A stretch of 64,000 bases of DNA from Pelagibius sp050330205 (GTDB lineage: Bacteria; Pseudomonadota; Alphaproteobacteria; Kiloniellales; Kiloniellaceae), in contig JBHJOA010000004.1 in NCBI GenBank assembly GCA_050330205.1, forward strand, positions 27,785-91,784, given 5' to 3'. The notes below the pieces were generated by a model. It had not been told where the DNA came from, did no database searches, and saw nothing but the letters and a program-made list of their open reading frames with translations. Shown here piece by piece: positions 56,986 through 64,000 of the stretch. A program made the translations under genes and the position numbers. Numbering within the stretch: position 1 is the first letter of the stretch; each line of letters opens with the position of its first letter.

Positions 56986-59472
56986 ATGAACGAGAATTTT
57001 CCCACACAGGCGCGCGCGGTCATCATCGGCGGCGGCGTCGTCGGCTGCTCGGTCGCCTACCACCTGGCGAAGCTGGGGTGGACCGACGTGGTGCTGCTGG
57101 AGCGGAAGCAGCTCACCTGCGGCACCACCTGGCACGCGGCGGGGCTGATCGGCCAGCTGCGCGCCACCGCAAACATGACCAGGCTCGCCAAGTACTCGGC
57201 CGAGCTCTACGCCGGCCTCGAGGCGGAGACCGGCGTCGCCACCGGCTTCAAGCAGAACGGCTCGGTCTCGGTGGCGCTGACCGGCGAGCGCCTGGAGGAG
57301 CTGAAGCGCGGCGCCTCCATGGCCAAGACCTTCGGCCTCGCGGTCGAGGTGCTGACGCCCCAGGACGTCGCCGCGAAGTATCCGCTGCTGAACCTCGACG
57401 GCGTCACCGGCGGCGTCTTCCTGCCCAAGGACGGCCAGGCCGACCCCGCCAACATCGCCCACGCCCTGGCCAAGGGTGCTCGGCAGAACGGCGTCAAGAT
57501 CTTCGAGCAGACGAAGGTGACCGCCATAAATCGGAAAGCGGGCTGCGTCACCGGCGTCGAGACCGACCGCGGCGCCATCGCCGCCGAGTATGTCGTGAAC
57601 TGCGCCGGCATGTGGGGCCGCGAGGTCGGGCGTATGGCCGGCGTCTCGGTACCCTTGCAGGCCTGCGAGCACTTCTACGTCGTCACCGAGCAGATCCCCG
57701 GCCTGCCGCGCGACCTGCCGGTGCTGCGCGTCGCCGACGAGTGCGCCTACGTGAAGGAGGACGCCGGCAAGATCCTGCTCGGCGCCTTCGAGCCGGTGGC
57801 CAAGCCCTGGGGCCTGGACGGCATCCCCGAGGACTTCTGCTTCGACCAGCTGCCGGAGGACTTCGACCACTTCGCGCCGGTGCTGGAGGCGGCGGTGAAG
57901 CGGCTGCCGATCCTCGAGAGCGCCGGCATCCACACCTTCTTCAACGGGCCGGAGAGCTTCACCCCCGACGACCGCTACCTGCTGGGCGAAGCGCCGGAGC
58001 TCGACAACTTCTACGTCGCCGCCGGCTTCAACTCCGTCGGCATCCAGTCGGCCGGCGGCGCCGGCAAGGCGCTGGCCGAGTGGATGGACGGCGGCAGTCC
58101 GCCCTTCGACCTCTGGGACGTCGACATCCGCCGCCTGCAGCCGTTCCAGAACACCCGCAGCTACCTGTTCCAGCGGGCGACGGAATCCCTCGGCCTGCTC
58201 TACGCCGACCACTTCCCCTACCGCCAGTTCGCCACCGCGCGCGGCGTCCGCCACTCGCCGCTGCACGAGCGCCTGGCCGGGCGCGGCGCCTGCTTCGGCG
58301 AGGCGGCGGGCTGGGAGCGCGCCAACTGGTTCCTGCCGCCCCCGGAACTAGAGGATGGACTGAATCGCGGCGAGGTGCCGGGCTACCGCTATTCCTGGGG
58401 CCGGCAGAACTGGTTCGACTACGCGGCGGCCGAGCACAGGGCGGTGCGCGAGGGCGTCGGCCTCTTCGACCTCACCTCCTTCGCCAAGATCCGCGTCGAG
58501 GGGCGCGATGCCGAGGCGGTGCTGCAGCGCGTCTGCGCCAACGACGTCGCGGTGCCGCCGGGGCGCATCGTCTACACCCAGTGGCTGAACGAGCGCGGCG
58601 GCATCGAGGCCGACCTCACCGTGACCCGCCTCAGCGAGACCGCCTTCCTGGTGGTGACCGGCGCCGCCGTCGGCCGCCGCGACATGACCTGGCTGCGCCG
58701 CCACATTCCCGACGACGCCCACTGCGTCGCCACCGAGGTGACGGCGGGCGAGGCGGTGATCGCCGTCATGGGGCCGAGGTCGCGCGAGCTGCTCGCGCGG
58801 GTGACGCCGGACGATCTCTCCAACGCCGCCTTTCCCTTCGCCACCGCGCGCGAGATCGAGATCGGCTGCGCCGTCGCCCGCGCCCACCGCATCTCCTACG
58901 TCGGCGAGCTGGGCTGGGAGCTTTACGTCGGCGCCGACATGGCGCGCCATGTCTTCGACGCGCTCGCGGAGGCGGGCGAGGCTGTGGGCTTGAGGCTCTG
59001 CGGCCTGCACGCGCTGGACTCCTGCCGCGTGGAAAAGGCCTTCCGCCACTTCGGCCACGACATCTCCGACGAGGACCACGTGGAGGAGGCCGGCCTCGGC
59101 TTCGCGGTGAAGGCCGACAAGCCGGCCGGCCGCTACGGCGACTTCATCGGCCGCGCCGCGGTGCTGGACAAGCGGGAGCAAGGCCTGACGCGGCGCCTCG
59201 TCCAGTTCCGCCTCGCCGACCCCGGCCCGCTGCTCTACCACAACGAGCCGATCTGGCGCGACGGCCGCATCGCCGGCCACCTGACCTCAGGCGCCTACGG
59301 CCACCACCTGGGCGCGGCGGTGGGGCTGGGGTATGTGAAGTGCGAGGCGGGGGAGACGGCCGGGGACGTGGTGGGGTCGGGGTATGAGATCGAGGTGGCG
59401 GGGGAGAAGGTGGCGGCGGAAGCGAGTCTGCGGCCGATGTATGATCCGAAGGGGGAGCGGGTGCGGGGGTAG
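56986..59472 (+). CDS. Dimethylglycine/sarcosine dehydrogenase-like flavoprotein, copy 2
   Basis: An 828-residue paralogue of the preceding protein with the same domain order. Rossmann motif 'AVIIGGGVVGCSVAYHLAKL', covalent-FAD His50 in 'CGTTWHAAGLIGQLRA', middle domain with 'GFNSVGIQSAGGAGKALAEW', and GCV_T domain with 'ISYVGELGWELYVGADMARH' and 'HALDSCRVEKAFRHFGHDIS'. The substrate-side loop after TWHAAG differs strongly between the two copies (NCPNFAGGWS against LIGQLRATAN), so they probably act on different methylamines. It is the last gene before the low-GC island. Confidence 0.9.
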   Translation: MNENFPTQARAVIIGGGVVGCSVAYHLAKLGWTDVVLLERKQLTCGTTWHAAGLIGQLRATANMTRLAKYSAELYAGLEAETGVATGFKQNGSVSVALTGERLEELKRGASMAKTFGLAVEVLTPQDVAAKYPLLNLDGVTGGVFLPKDGQADPANIAHALAKGARQNGVKIFEQTKVTAINRKAGCVTGVETDRGAIAAEYVVNCAGMWGREVGRMAGVSVPLQACEHFYVVTEQIPGLPRDLPVLRVADECAYVKEDAGKILLGAFEPVAKPWGLDGIPEDFCFDQLPEDFDHFAPVLEAAVKRLPILESAGIHTFFNGPESFTPDDRYLLGEAPELDNFYVAAGFNSVGIQSAGGAGKALAEWMDGGSPPFDLWDVDIRRLQPFQNTRSYLFQRATESLGLLYADHFPYRQFATARGVRHSPLHERLAGRGACFGEAAGWERANWFLPPPELEDGLNRGEVPGYRYSWGRQNWFDYAAAEHRAVREGVGLFDLTSFAKIRVEGRDAEAVLQRVCANDVAVPPGRIVYTQWLNERGGIEADLTVTRLSETAFLVVTGAAVGRRDMTWLRRHIPDDAHCVATEVTAGEAVIAVMGPRSRELLARVTPDDLSNAAFPFATAREIEIGCAVARAHRISYVGELGWELYVGADMARHVFDALAEAGEAVGLRLCGLHALDSCRVEKAFRHFGHDISDEDHVEEAGLGFAVKADKPAGRYGDFIGRAAVLDKREQGLTRRLVQFRLADPGPLLYHNEPIWRDGRIAGHLTSGAYGHHLGAAVGLGYVKCEAGETAGDVVGSGYEIEVAGEKVAAEASLRPMYDPKGERVRG

Positions 59473-59611
59473 GAGCTGCGATCAGCGTGCAATTTCGGGC
59501 TTTCGACTTTGCCCAGAGTGTTGCCAGTCATACTGCAGAACCTGTCTGTGACGTTGCGTCCAAGGTAATCTGTCTCCACAGATTGCTTCAGCAACGCCTG
59601 CAGAGGTTACG

Positions 59612-61393
59612 ATGGTAAGCAGCGTCAGTCTCCCGTCAACCGACAAGATTTTGGAAGCGCTGGAGTCAGCGAAGAAGCCTACAGCTCATTCGTATGCAAA
59701 TGCCTTCAAACAGCGGCGTCACCCTGAACAGGAAGACGGCTGGGGGGTTCTCGAGCAAATCTTCAATTTTCATTTCAGACCAGCCAACCCTTCGGAACCC
59801 TTCGGTCCTATGGCTGTCTTTGGGGACAAAAGAACGTGGATACCTGATGACCTTTCAGAAAATCTGCTAAGTGCAATAAGAGCAACTCTGCAGCACATCG
59901 ACCCACCAGAGTATCGGGCGCGCATACTCGACATTCTCTGGCTTCGCCAAGGTGACGCCAAGTCAGCTCGAGAGGCCGTCAATGCCTATCTAAAGTCGGG
60001 AAAGCTGCTTGAAGACCCAAAACACTGGGTCGATTCGATGGAGAGGTACGAGCGCGCCCTTCGGCTTGCACGACAAATTGAGCCGAAGGGTGAATTGCCA
60101 AAGGAGGTCTTGCGCCACTTGGAAGCCCGTGTTCTCCACTACAATGGCAGTGATCCACTCTACTTTACCTTAAATGCGCTTGAATTGCTTGAAGAGCTAC
60201 GATTTGGAGATTTTGCAGCTCTTGCGCAGATTGCCATTCGAATTTCTGATGGAGCGCGCGAAGCGAAGGATTTCGAGCGCGCTCGGAAGCATCTCGATAT
60301 TGCTTCTAAGCTTTTCAGACGTGTGGGCGATGTTGCTGCGACAGAAGAAGCCAAATCTGCCATTGTCGATTGCTTTGTGCAAGAGGCGGAAGAGCGGGAG
60401 GCAGGTGGTTCATTCATGGCGGCTCATTCATTTTGGCAGTCCGCCATAAAAGCGGCCCGTGAAAGCCCCGCCAAGCGCGACAGAATCCCTGAATTTCAGG
60501 CACGACTCTCAAATGCCGGAAAGAAAATGCGAGATGAGATGCAGTCGTTCTCGCATGAAGAGGATATTGGAGATCAGATCCGGGTTTCGAGGGATGCTAT
60601 GGCCGACCTCCCATGGGACGACGCGTTCTATAAGTTTGCGTCGATAGCGCCATTGATTGACGTCACCAATCTCAAGAAGATCACAGAGGAGCAGATCACC
60701 AAGCATCCGCTCCAGGCAATGATGGCGGCAGAGATATTCGATGCGGCGGGAAGAAAGGTAGGTACACGTCCTTCTGTGGCTACCGACGATCCGAAGGAGT
60801 ATGCCGCCGCCATCTCCGGGATGATGGAGCAGAACGCCAACATTCATCGAAGCTTCATTGTCCAGGCCGTTCTGGCGCCCGCACTACGGCAGATGACTGC
60901 TGAACACAGTATTGATGAAGAGGCGGTGGGAAGCATCTTGAATGATAGCGGCATCGTACCGGACAGCCGATCTCCTCTCGTCGTTCGAGGAGTTCTAGCG
61001 GGGTTCGAATGGGACTTTTCTACTGCGCTTCATATTCTCGTGCCGCAGACGGAGAACGCGTTGAGATACGCACTCGAACAGAGAGGTGTGGAGCCAGTAA
61101 ACATAGATGCGAGCGGCGTTGAGGAGGTTTGGGGATATGAGCGACTTCTCAACCATGATGCAACGCGGGAGTTCTTGGGCGAGGACTTTACCTATGAACT
61201 CAGATCTATGCTGGTCGAGCGACTTGGGCCAAATATGCGGAATCTTCTGGCTCACGGACTCCTTTCTCCGGAATCGCTGCAGAGCCAAGACGCTGTGTAT
61301 TTATGGTGGTTGCTTCTCCGCTTGTTTGCATATCCTACCAGTGGCATGGCCGCCTACGTGGAACGCCGGCGCTCGGAGACACCCTCCACATAG
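59612..61393 (+). CDS. DUF4209-like protein with HEPN-type RNxxxH motif
   Basis: A 593-residue soluble protein. The N-terminal two thirds are alpha-helical and TPR-like ('DFERARKHLDIASKLFRRVG', 'RYERALRLARQIEPKG'). The C-terminal ~180 residues match the DUF4209 pattern: 'FSTALHILVPQTENALRYAL' then R543-N-L-L-A-H548 in 'NMRNLLAHGLLSPES' and 'DAVYLWWLLLRLF'. The R-x4-H element is the catalytic signature of HEPN RNases, so RNA cleavage is possible. GAGG lies 5 nt before ATG 59612. Codon use is foreign. It converges on the two-gene unit at 61486-63260 with a 92-bp gap. Confidence 0.75.
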   Translation: MVSSVSLPSTDKILEALESAKKPTAHSYANAFKQRRHPEQEDGWGVLEQIFNFHFRPANPSEPFGPMAVFGDKRTWIPDDLSENLLSAIRATLQHIDPPEYRARILDILWLRQGDAKSAREAVNAYLKSGKLLEDPKHWVDSMERYERALRLARQIEPKGELPKEVLRHLEARVLHYNGSDPLYFTLNALELLEELRFGDFAALAQIAIRISDGAREAKDFERARKHLDIASKLFRRVGDVAATEEAKSAIVDCFVQEAEEREAGGSFMAAHSFWQSAIKAARESPAKRDRIPEFQARLSNAGKKMRDEMQSFSHEEDIGDQIRVSRDAMADLPWDDAFYKFASIAPLIDVTNLKKITEEQITKHPLQAMMAAEIFDAAGRKVGTRPSVATDDPKEYAAAISGMMEQNANIHRSFIVQAVLAPALRQMTAEHSIDEEAVGSILNDSGIVPDSRSPLVVRGVLAGFEWDFSTALHILVPQTENALRYALEQRGVEPVNIDASGVEEVWGYERLLNHDATREFLGEDFTYELRSMLVERLGPNMRNLLAHGLLSPESLQSQDAVYLWWLLLRLFAYPTSGMAAYVERRRSETPST

Positions 61394-61485
61394 ACCCAAC
61401 TATCTAACGTGATCTTGTAAGTGCCCCCGCCGCGAGGGAGGCCAGAGAGGGTAACTCTGTCTTCGCCTCGAATGGTATTGATGGT

Positions 61486-62781
61486 CTACGCTGCTTCGAT
61501 CATATCTTCGAAATCTTGACGCTCAATAATATGCTTATTCACCAATACGGTTTGAATCACTCTTTCAGCCACGTGGAAGTGATGCGCAGCAGCTGAAATG
61601 TCTTCCTCTGTTGGATCTTCTGTATTCATGTAAGCACGCAGGTCTTCAAATGGACAGAGCAGGCTTTGAGCAAAAGCGCGCTGAAACTTTTGGCGAGCTG
61701 TTTTTGTTGAGGTTATCGGTCCAAGCGCATCGCTCTCTGACCAAATTGCGTCTCCTAGAGCACGACAAAGTTCAAATCGCCTATCATGGGCCCAACGTGC
61801 GCGCAGTGCGATTGCATTAGTTTCGCGCCCCGCAGTCTTCAATCGGATACCGAATCTTAGCGATTGGGCTGTCGTTCCCCTGCTACGAAACACTTCTTTC
61901 GAGACGCCGAGCAGTTCTGCCAGTCTCGTATTCCTCAATGGCCCAGCATGGGTTGTAAGTTCTCGCCGTAATTGCACGGCAGCTTTTTCAGCAGCAGTCC
62001 AAGGGGGCACTTCTGGTCCTCTATGAACTGTGCCCGCGGCTTTTACCGCCGCTCTCAAATCGCAAGTGAGACGAGATTGCTCCGCTGCAGCTATTTCGTC
62101 CTTGAGCGTATCGGCAGCTTCGTAGCCTTGGATAGCTACTACAGCTTCTTCTACCCCATTCTGACCATAGCGCTTTATGTAATCTAACAGAATTCCTACA
62201 AGCGCTTCCGGGGCCTCGTCAACGTCGAATCCAAGTTGAGCTTCAAGTCTTCGCCACGACGCGATGTCCTCATCAGCGCGCTCCTCCTGGAGAGCGTCAA
62301 ATTGGGAACGCAACGCGTCGTGGTCGTCTGAGCAAGCCTCAATAGCTTGTTCTAGAAACTGAAAAGTCGCATCCTCGAACTGAGCGGCAGAAACGAATAC
62401 GAGAGCATCCGTAATGTATCGCACAGGCCGGGTAAGCGCAGAGGGGTCACTACGTGAAGAAAGCCCTACTCGACTACCTTCTCCCCATATACGCAATCGG
62501 GGCCAAATATAGCCGCCGCCGATTGCTGAAAGCTCATGAGAAAGTCGCCATTCTGCAGTGACTCGACGAGAAAGGACGGGCTCAAAGCGCAAGCGCCACC
62601 AGTTATCTACTATCCAGAAAGCTAGCTGGATTGGTGGTGCCTGCAGGAAGTTGTCAGGAGAATCTGTATCACTGCGGATAAGGCGAGTGAAGATGGCATC
62701 TCCGGCTTTGAGCATGAGACGCTGCGGGTCGCTCCAAGACGAACTGTCGTCAATTGACACATCAATGCTAAAATGGACCAT
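61486..62781 (-). CDS. Protein with degenerate ImmA/IrrE-like C-terminus, function unknown
   Basis: A 431-residue soluble protein. The N-terminal domain is Trp-rich ('PPIQLAFWIVDNWWRLRFEP', 'SHELSAIGGGYIWPRLRIWG'). The middle is helical. The C-terminal ~100 residues follow the ImmA/IrrE layout: 'RRFELCRALGDAIW' stands where the zinc-peptidase helix with HExxH should be, then 'FQRAFAQSLLCPFEDLRAYM' (usually FAaelLmP) and 'AAHHFHVAERVIQTVLVNKH'. The HExxH residues are absent, so it is probably not a peptidase. The start ATG overlaps the upstream gene's stop (TGATG), and GTG 62784 is an alternative. It is tightly coupled to the 159-residue protein gene. Confidence 0.7.
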   Translation of the reverse strand: MVHFSIDVSIDDSSSWSDPQRLMLKAGDAIFTRLIRSDTDSPDNFLQAPPIQLAFWIVDNWWRLRFEPVLSRRVTAEWRLSHELSAIGGGYIWPRLRIWGEGSRVGLSSRSDPSALTRPVRYITDALVFVSAAQFEDATFQFLEQAIEACSDDHDALRSQFDALQEERADEDIASWRRLEAQLGFDVDEAPEALVGILLDYIKRYGQNGVEEAVVAIQGYEAADTLKDEIAAAEQSRLTCDLRAAVKAAGTVHRGPEVPPWTAAEKAAVQLRRELTTHAGPLRNTRLAELLGVSKEVFRSRGTTAQSLRFGIRLKTAGRETNAIALRARWAHDRRFELCRALGDAIWSESDALGPITSTKTARQKFQRAFAQSLLCPFEDLRAYMNTEDPTEEDISAAAHHFHVAERVIQTVLVNKHIIERQDFEDMIEAA

Positions 62782-63260
62782 CACTTAAACCCATAAATGT
62801 GTTTGCAGATCTCAGCCGCCTGAATAGCCTGCTGATTGCCGCTAGCCGCTGTCCACTTTGCAAACCTCTCATATACAGGCTGCGCAATGGCCTCAGTCGA
62901 GCGAACTGGGTATCCGTGATACTGGGCCTGTCCCGGGATGGTGATTCGGGCCTCAAAGATCCATCCATCATCAGCAATTGCCCAAATGATGCCGTTTCTT
63001 CCAACTAAGCCTGCCCGCAGACTCCGGTCTATTATGCCAGGGATAAATTGCATTCGTTCTGGACCAAATCCGGCATCTCGATCGCACAGTGTTGCGTCGC
63101 CGCGAGCACCATGGAAAGGATCCAAGTTGTATCGGTGGGGGGTTGCTTTGTGTTTGGAGCTACCTTCGTACGTTACTTTCTTTCGCAATTCCTGAATGTA
63201 GTCCGGATCTGGATCTGGCAGGAGGCGTCGCCCTTCGTTGTTGGAGCGACGTGCTGGCAT
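62781..63260 (-). CDS. Partner protein of the pseudo-IrrE gene, function unknown
   Basis: A 159-residue soluble basic protein. Notable segments are 'LRKKVTYEGSSKHKATPHRY', 'HGARGDATLCDRDAG' and a beta-rich core 'GIIWAIADDGWIFEARITIP' then 'AQYHGYPVRSTEAIAQPVYE'. The pattern '(Y)xGSxxHKxxP ... R.DaxLCD ... YHGYP' looks conserved enough to be a family, but I cannot name it. It is the first gene of the minus-strand pair and shares one base with the second. Start ATG 63260 is chosen; TTG 63287 would add nine residues. A toxin or effector partnered by the larger protein is one possibility. Confidence 0.65.
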   Translation of the reverse strand: MPARRSNNEGRRLLPDPDPDYIQELRKKVTYEGSSKHKATPHRYNLDPFHGARGDATLCDRDAGFGPERMQFIPGIIDRSLRAGLVGRNGIIWAIADDGWIFEARITIPGQAQYHGYPVRSTEAIAQPVYERFAKWTAASGNQQAIQAAEICKHIYGFK

Positions 63261-63417
63261 GTCAGGTCTTTTTCGTGGCCTTTTCAAAGTTTGGCTCTTA
63301 AGGATGCATCTTCTAAAGTTCGGTCAGCCAGTTTGCGTTCACTGTGAAGTCCGCCGCGGATAGTGGCAGACCCCTGGATCTACAGAGTTTCCAATGCCAA
63401 GTCGGAGCCAAGTCCCA

Positions 63418-63447
63418 CATCTACAAGTATAAATCAGTGTTTGTCAA
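63418..63447 (-). promoter_or_regulatory. Candidate promoter of the two-gene island operon
   Basis: On the minus strand TTGACA (63447-63442) and TAGATG (63423-63418) are separated by 18 bp and preceded by an AT-rich stretch. A start near 63411 would give a leader of about 150 nt. The -35 box is a perfect consensus. Confidence 0.5.
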
Positions 63448-63611
63448 ATTTCCATTTTTCATTTTGCAGCCTCGGCTCACAAGTATCTTAGACGCCGCTT
63501 TGACTTAGAAATCGCATTGCGAGGTGGTCAACGGTGTTGTTGCAGTCACCCTCACCGGCCTACGCCAAGGCTTCGGCCTACACAGACCGAAGGCCGGTCT
63601 GCAGGCCCTGG

Positions 63612-63730
63612 TTCGCCGCTCACCCCACGACTGGTGACTGAGTCTTTGGCCCACCTCGCCGCTGACAATTGTGTTTGCGGCCCACCCCTACTGCTGACGG
63701 TAGAGTCTGTGGCCCACCCCCATCGAGGGG
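63612..63730. repeat. Imperfect tandem repeat (units of about 28-32 bp)
   Basis: GGCCCACC recurs at 63648, 63679 and 63711, with GCTGAC or GGTGAC closing three units at 63638, 63666 and 63698. The array lies in the 501-bp non-coding gap 63261-63761, between the island operon and the last gene. No open frame in this gap is supported. The repeats are too degenerate for a CRISPR array. Confidence 0.45.
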
Positions 63731-63761
63731 AGGGAAATGTAGTGAGGGAGAGGGGGAAGAG

Positions 63762-64000
63762 TCAGCGCCCCACGAGGCCGTCGTCCTCTGTCCGCCTATG
63801 CAGCCACAGGAACGCCCAGAAGTACGCGGCCCACCCCGCGAGGGTAAATGCGTAGAAGATCAGCACGCGCAGCTGCCACAGCGGCCAGAGGCCGGCCGGG
63901 CCGAAGTCGATGATGTTGGGGTGCCAGGAGAACAGCTGCGAGCGCCAGCGGTTCCAGACGACGGTGACCTCGGTGTTGCGCCCGGCGGCGGTCTGGGCGT
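63762..64000 (-). CDS. Membrane protein, C-terminal part only
   Basis: The minus strand is open from the window edge to TGA at 63762-63764, giving at least 78 C-terminal residues: 'NTEVTVVWNRWRSQLFSWHP', 'NIIDFGPAGLWPLWQLRVLI' and a hydrophobic helix 'FYAFTLAGWAAYFWAFLWLH', then a charged tail RRTEDDGLVGR. GC content and codon use are host-like again, marking the end of the island. At least one transmembrane helix is present. I do not recognise the family. Confidence 0.65.
   Translation of the reverse strand, partial: AQTAAGRNTEVTVVWNRWRSQLFSWHPNIIDFGPAGLWPLWQLRVLIFYAFTLAGWAAYFWAFLWLHRRTEDDGLVGR

Larger units (their letters stand above)
59473..63520. other. Low-GC island of probable foreign origin
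   Basis: From just after the flavoenzyme gene to about 63.5 kb the base composition changes visibly: A/T-rich codons (for example AAA, GAA, TTT, ATT) become frequent, unlike the GC-rich third positions on both sides. The stretch holds three genes of unknown function in two convergent units and no integrase, transposase or tRNA. The composition shift is seen directly; horizontal acquisition is inferred. Confidence 0.8.

Noticed and set aside
56385..59387. A 1000-codon frame overlapping the second flavoenzyme on the same strand
   Set aside because: Arg/Pro/Ala-rich out-of-frame translation of a clear GCV_T flavoprotein; such long shadows are expected at this GC content.
59473..59611. tRNA or att site as the integration point of the island
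   Set aside because: No cloverleaf could be built from this gap, and no direct repeat matching the other island edge was seen.
61486..62781. Functional ImmA/IrrE metallopeptidase
   Set aside because: The HExxH zinc-binding motif is missing at the expected position, so only a degenerate, structure-level resemblance is claimed.
63612..63730. CRISPR-like array
   Set aside because: The repeat units are degenerate and of unequal length, without unique spacers or cas genes nearby.

Overview
The window is a high-GC alphaproteobacterial chromosome segment, probably from Rhodospirillales or Kiloniellales (inference). The basis is a flagellar basal-body block running into a CckA-type hybrid kinase, recA, alaS, a cyclophilin and NADP-isocitrate dehydrogenase, together with three paralogous PAS_5-type proteins, an alphaproteobacterial-type LexA box and CtrA-like boxes. 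No rRNA, tRNA, IS element, integrase or CRISPR array was found.

1-10.5 kb: a truncated MmgE/PrpD gene, then a minus-strand motility block (csrA, a free-standing FlhB C-terminal homologue, an unknown helical protein, fliO, fliP). Divergent from it lies the plus-strand run flgB-flgC-fliE-fliQ-fliR-flhB, followed by cckA and recA; recA has an SOS box and a possible 13-codon leader. 10.5-22.8 kb: housekeeping and envelope genes: an IalB-like protein, alaS (apparently leaderless), a periplasmic cyclophilin, icd, a LOG protein, cytochrome c', a diheme cytochrome c, a LysM/Ig-like protein, psd-pssA and the first PAS_5 protein. 22.8-28 kb: a padR-MFP-RND efflux operon with a palindromic operator. 28-30.6 kb: an orphan FlgC-like rod protein, a small zinc-ribbon protein, a second PAS_5 protein, a 44-residue membrane protein and a LysR regulator.

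30.8-39 kb: a ydcSTUV-patD-like operon (polyamine-type ABC importer plus aminobutyraldehyde dehydrogenase), an AAC(3)-I-like acetyltransferase, and a cobalamin riboswitch heading cbtB-cbtA-DUF1636 (cobalt uptake). 39-50 kb: an Lrp regulator divergent from a homodimeric E1/transketolase-like enzyme, a Rieske oxygenase with a TetR regulator, an NTF2-like/GST pair divergent from HxlR, a hydratase of the FAH/MhpD family, HutD, DUF427 and the third PAS_5 protein. 49.6-59.5 kb: catabolic genes: a D-2-hydroxyacid dehydrogenase, an oxoglutarate-semialdehyde-type aldehyde dehydrogenase and an FAH-family dehydratase (together resembling the lower Weimberg pathway), an XRE-cupin regulator, and two tandem dimethylglycine/sarcosine-dehydrogenase-like flavoproteins.

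59.5-63.5 kb is different: visibly lower GC and foreign-looking codon use. It holds a DUF4209/HEPN-like protein (RN-x3-H motif) converging on a two-gene coupled operon of unknown function. That operon encodes a 159-residue protein and a 431-residue protein whose C-terminus resembles ImmA/IrrE peptidases with the HExxH site lost. It is the best candidate for an undescribed defence or toxin-antitoxin-like system. Three copies of a palindromic intergenic element and one inverted pair of another element are scattered between genes. A partial membrane-protein gene ends the window.
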